NCBI RefSeq assembly: GCF_900114835.1
Contig: NZ_FOUJ01000001.1
Span: forward strand, 620,001 to 684,000
Direction of reading: 5' to 3'
Length of the DNA stretch: 64,000 bases
DNA from: Methanolobus profundi
Lineage (GTDB): Archaea > Halobacteriota > Methanosarcinia > Methanosarcinales > Methanosarcinaceae
The translations under genes were made by a program, and so were the position numbers. How positions within the stretch are numbered: position 1 is the first letter of the stretch; each line of letters begins with the position of its first letter. Of the stretch, positions 52,844 to 59,590 are shown in pieces. Under the pieces are notes generated by a model. That model saw only the letters and a program-made list of their open reading frames with translations, was not told the DNA's origin and did not search any database.

Positions 52844-54009
52844 ACAGACCTTTTTATCTTTCATGTGAAGCGGTTTCAACAGTCATTGCTGCAATGCTTA
52901 TTCTTGTTGTCCTTACCACATTCATCTCTGCTATCAATGCTTACTATATTCCGTCTCTGGGAGCTGAGAATGAAATTGAACATATGCAGGATGTGAGAGA
53001 TAGCTTTGTAGAGATAGCTTCATTAGCTGCTTCGGGAAGTTCTAATGAAAAAGTTGAGATCCCTTTAGGAAGCAAGGAAATGCCATTTGGTCCCTCGGTC
53101 TCTTCAAGTGGGACATTGACTGTAGATCCTAATAGTAGCTGGATCAATATTTCAATGAACGCTGTAGCAGAACCGGAGAACAGATTTGATTCTGTATATA
53201 TTTTGCAAGATCTGACATCGATCTCTTCATTTTATCTTGTAAAGGATGCAGGGTTACCTGCTACTTATGATATTATATTCGATCAGGATAACATGCTTCA
53301 TGCTGAGTGGATAGGAGATAGTACATTGCTTATAGAAACCCGGCGTAATGGCAATACGTTCTTCTATGGTTTTGTTCCAACTCCTTTAGTAGATACTGAT
53401 GAGTATTTCACGTTCGATGTTCTGAATCCTGTTTACGGTTTTTCAGATATACTAGAAGATGTCGAAAAGCCATTTACCCTGATGCTTGATGGATCGTTCC
53501 AGATAGAATACGAGAAGATCCCTCCATATGATAATTCCGAGAAAAGATTTACTCATGACAGGTCAATTAACATAAGTACCGGATCTTTCTCATATGGTCC
53601 ATCAAATAATTTCTGGATCGATCAGGATTTCATTTTTGAAAATGGAGCTGTAATTCTGCAACAATCCACAAGTAATAGATCACTGGTACGATCCAGACCT
53701 TTTATTACAGTCGATAATGATACTAGGCTTCTGAATATTCAGGTATTCAATGTTGTTGGAATAGCCGATAGCATGGGTGGAAATGGTATTTCTACTGTAA
53801 ACATCCAGGTTGAAGACCATGAAGAGAAAACCTATCCGTCTGTAGAAGTAACAAATCTAACAATATGTTCTGATTATCCGAGTGCCTGGTATAGTTACCT
53901 TTCAACACAGGGAGATGTGGAAATGCTGGAAGATGGTCTTGTAAGGGCTTCTTTTTACAATATGAGTGTTAAAATGAGTAGTTCTGATGTTATGATAACG
54001 ATCCCTTGA
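52840..54009 (+). CDS. Large minor-pilin-like protein (DUF7289-type)
   Basis: This 389-residue protein begins SCEAVSTVIAAMLILVVLTTF, a prepilin-like N-terminus with a hydrophobic helix at about 13-33. The long outer part is beta-rich, with VEIPLGSKEMPFGPSVSSSG near 65-85 and SINISTGSFSYGPSNNFWIDQ near 245-265. These features recall the large, single-copy minor pilins found at the end of many archaeal ATPase-platform operons; the family name DUF7289 is given from memory and is tentative. It is translationally coupled (ATGA) to the previous gene. A terminator overlaps its stop. Confidence 0.75.
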   Translation: MNRPFYLSCEAVSTVIAAMLILVVLTTFISAINAYYIPSLGAENEIEHMQDVRDSFVEIASLAASGSSNEKVEIPLGSKEMPFGPSVSSSGTLTVDPNSSWINISMNAVAEPENRFDSVYILQDLTSISSFYLVKDAGLPATYDIIFDQDNMLHAEWIGDSTLLIETRRNGNTFFYGFVPTPLVDTDEYFTFDVLNPVYGFSDILEDVEKPFTLMLDGSFQIEYEKIPPYDNSEKRFTHDRSINISTGSFSYGPSNNFWIDQDFIFENGAVILQQSTSNRSLVRSRPFITVDNDTRLLNIQVFNVVGIADSMGGNGISTVNIQVEDHEEKTYPSVEVTNLTICSDYPSAWYSYLSTQGDVEMLEDGLVRASFYNMSVKMSSSDVMITIP

Positions 54010-54030
54010 TAAGGGATCGTTGGTATTTTC
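53997..54030 (+). terminator. Perfect 11-base-pair hairpin overlapping the stop codon
   Basis: AACGATCCCTT (53997-54007) pairs exactly with AAGGGATCGTT (54011-54021) over a GAT loop; the TGA stop (54007-54009) is inside it. A short T-rich tail follows. Confidence 0.6.
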
Positions 54031-54287
54031 ATTATAAAGATTTGGTAATATTCACTTTTAGATTCATCACTTTTTCTTTAATATTCGATTTATACTGTGT
54101 ATTTTATTTGAATTATCTTTGAAACTAATATACCTAAGTGAAAATCATGTCTATTTATAATTCACTCACTTAAGAATATTATAATCCATAGCTGAGATAA
54201 TTATTATGTGTGTTGATACAGCATTTTTGATTCTGGATTTTACTTTATCTAATAGCTATTAATGTTTAATCCATTAGGGGAAGTAAT

Positions 54288-54470
54288 ATGGATTTTGAAG
54301 ATAAAAGTTCGAAAAAGAAAGTTGAGATGAAAACAATTAGCGATTTTATACATATATCCCATGTACATATCTCATGGAAAGAATATTTTAAGTTGTGTTT
54401 TTCATTTTCAATTGTAATGATAATTTTCTTAGTGCTGCTTGTTATATTTGTTTATTCAATAACTAATTAG
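54288..54470 (+). CDS. Small single-helix membrane protein
   Basis: This 60-residue protein has a charged, Lys-rich N-terminus (1-35) with HISHVHISWKEYFKLC and a C-terminal hydrophobic helix (about 38-57). AGGGGAAG lies eight bases before the ATG. A degenerate second copy follows at 54504. The N-terminus is likely cytoplasmic. The role is unknown; its place right after the pilus operon and the duplicated neighbour suggests a small accessory membrane subunit. Confidence 0.65.
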   Translation: MDFEDKSSKKKVEMKTISDFIHISHVHISWKEYFKLCFSFSIVMIIFLVLLVIFVYSITN

Positions 54471-54503
54471 GTACTCTTAATGTGTAATACAAGAGGAAAT
54501 TAT

Positions 54504-54671
54504 ATGATATTTGAAAATAAAGTGCCAGCAAAAGAAGTTGAGATGCAAACAATGAATAGTCTAGAATATGTGTCCCATATTCGGATCTCGTGGAAATAAT
54601 GTTTCAAGTTCTGTTTCTCATTTGCTACTGTAGTGGTAATGATACTTGTTTTAATAACTTCTTTTTCTGCT
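54504..54671 (+). pseudogene. Degenerate tandem copy of the small membrane protein
   Basis: Translation from the ATG at 54504 gives FENK...KEVEMQTM...HIRISWK, matching the gene at 54288 (FEDK...KKVEMKTI...HVHISWK). A TAA stop at 54597-54599 interrupts it exactly where the parent has E. The same frame then continues C-F-K-F-C-F-S-F-A-T-V-V-V with the hydrophobic helix and ends at TAG 54669-54671. GAGGAAA stands upstream of the ATG. It is a recent tandem duplicate broken by one nonsense change, unless the truncated soluble 31-residue peptide is itself used. Confidence 0.7.
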
Positions 54672-54852
54672 AGACCACTCTGATCTTGAGATACATTGTA
54701 ACTTGAATTTGTTCATTCAGAGTCTCAGTTAACTGTTGATAGGAATAACCTGCAATTATACATGGATGCATATACTAGTATGTGCTAACATATGTTATCT
54801 TATTCGACGAGCTTATACATGTTGATCTCCTATTAATAAAAGGGAATGTAAA

Positions 54853-55020
54853 ATGACTAGCCAAGTATGTATTATTGATGAGGAAATTGAATTGTTGAAT
54901 GAGCTTTTTTTTCGGATCGACCAGGGTGGTGGAATGGTATGGATAGAAAAACTTCTGGTTGATAAAAAAGAGATCTATCAGCGATTATCCAGTAAAATAA
55001 ATGCACAGATAACCACCTGA
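54853..55020 (+). CDS. Small acidic protein, unknown
   Basis: This 55-residue open frame has an ATG at 54853 with AAAAGGGAATG just upstream. The product is soluble and helix-forming (CIIDEEIELLNELFF, then VDKKEIYQRLSSKIN) with a D-Q-G-G-G-M-V-W turn in the middle. I do not recognise it. The codon pattern and charged-hydrophobic spacing look protein-like, but it is short and could be chance. Confidence 0.4.
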   Translation: MTSQVCIIDEEIELLNELFFRIDQGGGMVWIEKLLVDKKEIYQRLSSKINAQITT

Positions 55021-55185
55021 GCTTAGAATGAGCTATTATGGGTTAATAATGCCGGGATACTAAAAATATATCTCAAAAATAATGATTAATGACCACAGTT
55101 GTATTACTGTAGTTGGTCAGAACTGGAAATGATCCCATATCAACTTGTATGGTTGCTCGAATCATGAAATGATCCTGTATACAGT

Positions 55186-55815
55186 TCATTTATCGTTTGT
55201 ATCATCAGTTATCTCATCCATATCAGGACTTTTATCCGATCGACCATGAATTTCTTCGATGATCGATGATGTAACTAATTCATCAGCAATTATTTTTTCA
55301 TCTGTAGTTACATTTTTTCTGTTCTGTATCCTGTTTTTGTTCCATCTGCTTCCAGTAACGATGGTTCCTATCAGTATTATTGCTAAAGCTCCTGAAGCGA
55401 AGAAGAGGCCATCATTTGAGAGCTTAATATCAACTGGTATCTTTATGCCACTTCCAACCTCAAAATCAGAGGAAGGAGCTGAAGCTATTACATAAGCTTT
55501 CAGATCATAATTACCATTTGCAGAAATAGGTGCCTTTAACCCTATGATCACTTCTTTATGTTCTCCAGGATCAAGTGTGAAATTGTTGGGTGATATGGTG
55601 AACCACTCTACAAATTGGTCATCAACGTAGACCCTGTAATCAGATATGCCTGAGCCATCGTTTATTACAAAAAGTGACTGTTCATTTGTGATACCAACGT
55701 GTGCATCAAAGGTCATATTTGCGGGACTTACTCCCACCCCTACAGCACTGGCATATGCTATGGAATAAAAGCATAAGATCACATAAAGGATGAGAATAGA
55801 GGATTTTCTGAACAT
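55186..55815 (-). CDS. Membrane-anchored Ig-like protein (long paralogue)
   Basis: This 209-residue protein has a signal peptide (1-22), an Ig-like domain (25-132; VGVGVSPANMTFD...SDYRVYVDDQFVEWF), a transmembrane helix (about 140-160; FFASGALAIILIGTIV) followed by basic residues, and a cytoplasmic acidic tail (165-209). Apart from its membrane anchor and tail it matches the protein at 48141. It points toward the ArsR gene at 55883, 67 bases upstream on the same strand, so the two may be one transcript. A role in assembly, anchoring or sensing for the pilus is inference. Confidence 0.78.
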   Translation of the reverse strand: MFRKSSILILYVILCFYSIAYASAVGVGVSPANMTFDAHVGITNEQSLFVINDGSGISDYRVYVDDQFVEWFTISPNNFTLDPGEHKEVIIGLKAPISANGNYDLKAYVIASAPSSDFEVGSGIKIPVDIKLSNDGLFFASGALAIILIGTIVTGSRWNKNRIQNRKNVTTDEKIIADELVTSSIIEEIHGRSDKSPDMDEITDDTNDK

Positions 55816-55882
55816 TTTAACTCTTTTTGCTCTTGCAAGTTATTTTTGATCAATTCATTTACAGGACGATCAGCATCGTTCT

Positions 55883-56215
55883 CTATTTTCCATCAATGGA
55901 TGTGACCTTTTTAAGAGACTCAACAGCATCGAATATTTTGTGATAATCACTGCTAATAATAATTTCCGGATCATAATCGATCTTGCATATTTTTTTGTTC
56001 TTAATAGAAAGAACATGCGTTTTCCCAAAGATCTTCCTTTGTATAAGATTTGCATCCTCAAGTATTGTAGCGTGTTTTGAAGCAACAGATATCGATATTT
56101 CCAATACTCGTGCCACTTTTGATATATGCATATCCTGTTCATTGATGTATTTGAACATCTTTAGTCGTGTTTCATTTCCAAGTGCATTAAGAATCTTAAA
56201 ATCCTCGTGTGCCAT
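55883..56215 (-). CDS. ArsR-type winged-helix transcription regulator (second copy)
   Basis: From the ATG at 56215 the protein is 110 residues (a start at 56254 would add 13). The winged-helix domain covers most of it: ALGNETRLKMFKYI, DMHISKVARVLEISISVASKHATIL and NLIQRKIFGKTHVLSI. It is a relative of the regulator at 16115, sharing the same recognition-helix layout and the ILEDANL and FGKTHVL segments, but lacks that protein's longer C-terminal part and its Cys pair. TATA-like runs on the minus strand at about 56238-56249 and 56258-56268 fit the shorter start. It may control the pilus locus. Confidence 0.82.
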   Translation of the reverse strand: MAHEDFKILNALGNETRLKMFKYINEQDMHISKVARVLEISISVASKHATILEDANLIQRKIFGKTHVLSIKNKKICKIDYDPEIIISSDYHKIFDAVESLKKVTSIDGK

Positions 56216-56254
56216 ATTATTTAAGAGCCCAAAGGCACATATATGTCTTATCAT

Positions 56255-56875
56255 TTGTAATTATATGTTAGTTAAAAAGATAATAAAAAATGTGGTCTGT
56301 TTAGGTATATTTTCTATCATTATTACGCAAAGAAAGATGTCAAGGACAATTTTCACAGAAACAGTATCTTCATATAAATACTGTAAAGATCTCTTTACTA
56401 TGAAAAAAAGATAAGATCGGACATAGAAGGAGCATCGATATTAAGAAATAAATTGGGTAGATCCGTTCATAAGATCATGGATGCTCGAATTTAGTTATAC
56501 TTCAAATGGACATGATAGGATCATGAACATTTCTGTTTTAAATATTTTTTATTTAATGACCACTGTTAGTTTAAAAGGCAATATACATTATCATTTTTCA
56601 TCTTGTTATATATGAAGTTTGCATGCTAAGCTACATGAGCCAGGTAATGAAGTTGACATTTCGCATTGCAACCTATATTTTTATGTCAACTTGTTATTTG
56701 GCCGGTTGGCTGGCAACCCCTATTTTTACTTCATCAAACCTTCCACACTATACGGACCAGCCAACAAATCTTCTTTTTTGTTAAGACATCTTTATGCGAA
56801 TAATGTTTTCTTTTAAGGTAACAGTTATTGCAGATCCAGATGTGTTTATTAATACTGTATGCAAAACAATTTACT
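56255..56875. other. Intergenic region with a long-range inverted repeat
   Basis: This 621-base gap separates the divergent ArsR gene and the broken gene at 56876. GTTGGCTGG (56705-56713) is the exact reverse complement of CCAGCCAAC (56757-56765), 43 bases apart, and is followed by a T-run (56771-56779), so it may be the 3' end of a small transcript. A 65-codon open frame across it (56619-56816) has no ribosome-binding site or recognisable content and is not called. Confidence 0.35.
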
Positions 56876-58346
56876 ATGTTCCAGAGGTTAAGGATCTATA
56901 CGATCTTAATACTCCTTGTATTCTCTATTTTTGTCATGAATATGAATGTCATTGAAGCAGTATCTTCATCCTCAGATGGATCATATTCTCTTTCTTTGCA
57001 GAATGACCTGGAAAATTTACCAGATATTGTTGACGGAACTAGTGTAAAAGAAAAAATTGGGAAAGACAGGATACTCTATCTGCTTAATAGTGAAGATGCT
57101 GAGGTTAAAAGAGCTTTTTTGATAATGGAAGAATATGGAACTCCATTAGATACATTTGAATACACAGTTCCTGAATACAATACACAATTAGAAATATTGT
57201 TGTGGCGACCGAAGAAAGAGATATAACCGCTCATGAAAGACTAGCTATGGCAATAGCATTGGATTATGGGTCGGTATTAGCTATATGTGAAGATGAGGTA
57301 GAAAGTGGCCTCAAAAACTATACTGTGGAAGTGATGATCATTTCATTGAAACTGATGCTCTTATATCGTGGAATACAGAAGACTATCCTCTTGAAGCCCT
57401 TATAACCCTTGTATGGGGAGCAGATAGCATAAGCACAATTAATTTTTTTGATGAGATAGATCAATATCCTGAAGGTACAACATATGGTGATATCAGAACT
57501 ACATGTTACCTTTATCCTGATTGGGTTATTACTTTTAACAAACATAAGTTAACACAGGAAGATTTCGAATGGTATTTTGTTGATGTATATACTCTTAAAG
57601 AAATGCGTTCATTTTTATTATATGAAAAGTTCCATAATGAAAAATTGTCAATATCTGATCATGAAATGATAACTAATGATATCGATATTATGCTTTCATC
57701 TTCTCTTGAATATCATGGTGATAATTATTCAGCTGAAATAGAATACATAGAGGTCGATGGTAAGATAACATCAGGAAGCGGACTTTCCAATCTGGATTGG
57801 CATTGGGACTACTATAAGAAAAATGATCATATCATTGGCTGTTGCAGGGACGTTGCCTGTATGGACACTTTTTTTCTCAAAAGTATAAATATTCCTTCTA
57901 CAAAAGTTACTGTCCAGTGGGAACCATTTGGACATCAGATAGTAGTTCTTTATGATTAGGGACCAAATAGTAGCTGGACGATCCCTCCATATCAGTTTTC
58001 AGTTCTAAAGCGCAATATCAATGGCTCTGAACTGTTCATGTCAAATTTTTATCCAATAGTTTGGTCGAACTGGCATGACTCAATAGCATTCCCACCAAGA
58101 AGTTATGAGGTCTTATCTGAGCTTGAAGATGGAGTTGACATTACTCCATCAGACCTGCAGGAATTTGAGGCAGATGACTGGAATCCCTGGGACGACCTCA
58201 ACTCTGAAAATGGAGTTGATATAAGCACAAATGAACTTCAGAGAGCTATACATTATTGGTTGAATGCTGTGCCAATTGAAAATACAGATGCAAAAGTAAC
58301 TGATAAGAGACTTCAATATTTGATAAATTGTTGGATCAATGCCTGA
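56876..58346 (+). pseudogene. Broken transglutaminase-like exported protein with C-terminal module
   Basis: Pieces of one gene lie in three frames. Frame 1 (56876-57226) has a signal peptide (MFQRLRIYTILILL...) and about 100 further residues. It continues in a second frame (about 57190-57320, RDITAHERLAMAIALDYGS), then a third (57321-57956) with GCCRDVACMDTFFLKS and FGHQIVVLYD, which look like the Cys, His and Asp of a transglutaminase-like core. An in-frame TAG (57957-57959) interrupts this frame, which then runs on without a break to 58346 and ends in the surface module (DDWNPWDD, STNELQRAIHYWLN, TDKRLQYLINCW). Two frameshifts plus a stop point to a decayed gene of about 490 codons. The TAG alone could be pyrrolysine in such an organism, but not the frameshifts. 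Confidence 0.72.
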
Positions 58347-58501
58347 TATTAATTAATAATATTCTAATTATCCGGCATGTTGCAGCATATTTTTCCAGAA
58401 GCTTTGATCATCGCCTTTTTATCCATATTCAAGACCAGAATTCTCTGTTCAACATAGCTCCTGAATTTGAGAACTCAGCAGGAGGTATAACAGGGATATT
58501 T

Positions 58502-59590
58502 TTACGGCATTCTCCGCAAGCCATTGAAAATTTGCTCCAGTAGGAATAGTGCGCCATTTATGCCAATATATGTTCGTGGCAAGAAATTCAAATATCCTGA
58601 TGATGGCATTGATATCTCTATTCCACTTCTGCACAGTTTTTTCTCACTCATCATCTTCACAGTGTGTCCATCTGCCAGCACCACATCCACTGGTATATCA
58701 TCACTAAAGTTGTTCCATGAATCAGCAAATCCGATATTTTCAAGAAGATCAATAATTTGTCTTTCTGTTCCAGAACACATACCTGGCAGGGTTTTCACAC
58801 CCAGTGGCTCCATGCCAAGATATTCATACAACCATTTTGTGAGGGGAAGGACAACAGAACTATCCCCTTTTATTAAAAATGTAGCACCTTTTGGAAGACC
58901 AGTAAGGGAATAGAAACGTGAGATCTTATGATAATGCTTTTTTCGTTCTTTTTTCACCATCTCTATTGCTTTTGACGGATCAACTGACATAGAACAGGCT
59001 ATTTTCTCAATCCACATTTCAGTTGCATCATACCCAACAGGTCCGCCTTCCTGTGATATAATGTATGGAATATCAAATCTCTCTTCATACCACTTTGCGA
59101 TCTTGAGGCCATACTCTGGAAAGATGACAAGATTGAATGCAACTGAGCTTGATCTGCGAAGTTCTTCAATACTTGTTCCGGCACAAAGAACAGTTTCCAC
59201 CTCAATAGCTATACAACGCTTTGACAGACTTGCTGAATCTATGAAACGTTTTAGGTCATCTCCTATCAGTGAAGCACCGGGGGAATTAACGATTACCAAC
59301 AGATCATTATTCTTTGATGCAATGGCAGGAAGGATCCTCTGGAGCTTTTCAGTTCCTCCTCCAATGTAATCCTGTCCTTCAAGGTAGGTGCAGGGAATAC
59401 GTGGCTGTCCAAAATAAAATTCTTCTGTATACCCGAGCGGATCTAAAGAAGAAGCTTTAGGATATTGTTTATCAGAAATATGTGAGTGATAGTATTTACA
59501 GCCTGTTGGACCATTTAGCACGACCGTTGCATCCCTGATCCCTTCCACAGCCAGCAGTGAACCTGTAAAAGCATCTGCTGTAAGTGTCAT
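58502..59590 (-). CDS. NifK/NifN/BchB-like nitrogenase-superfamily subunit
   Basis: This 362-residue protein is the K-type partner of the fusion protein upstream, whose stop overlaps its start by four bases (ATGA). The segment DAFTGSLLAVEGI...LNGPTGCKYYH aligns without gaps to the first two P-cluster Cys of NifK: C31 matches NifK Cys95, and the position 25 residues before it, matching Cys70, is D6. The third position (NifK Cys153) in SPGASLIGDDL is Pro104. An extra Cys67 lies in IPCTYLEGQDYIGGG. The protein lacks the N-terminal extension of NifK and is much shorter (about 520 in NifK). With the D-like half it should form an electron-accepting reductase holding one [4Fe-4S]-type cluster. The substrate is unknown. 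Confidence 0.85.
   Translation of the reverse strand: MTLTADAFTGSLLAVEGIRDATVVLNGPTGCKYYHSHISDKQYPKASSLDPLGYTEEFYFGQPRIPCTYLEGQDYIGGGTEKLQRILPAIASKNNDLLVIVNSPGASLIGDDLKRFIDSASLSKRCIAIEVETVLCAGTSIEELRRSSSVAFNLVIFPEYGLKIAKWYEERFDIPYIISQEGGPVGYDATEMWIEKIACSMSVDPSKAIEMVKKERKKHYHKISRFYSLTGLPKGATFLIKGDSSVVLPLTKWLYEYLGMEPLGVKTLPGMCSGTERQIIDLLENIGFADSWNNFSDDIPVDVVLADGHTVKMMSEKKLCRSGIEISMPSSGYLNFLPRTYIGINGALFLLEQIFNGLRRMP

Noticed and set aside
56619-56816. 65-codon open frame upstream of the broken transglutaminase-like gene
   Set aside because: No initiation signal and no recognisable content; it crosses a long-range inverted repeat that looks more like RNA structure.
57957-57959. In-frame TAG read as pyrrolysine in an intact gene
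   Set aside because: The reading frame continues cleanly after the TAG, but the same gene also has two frameshifts upstream, so decay explains all breaks more simply. It is kept only as a remark.
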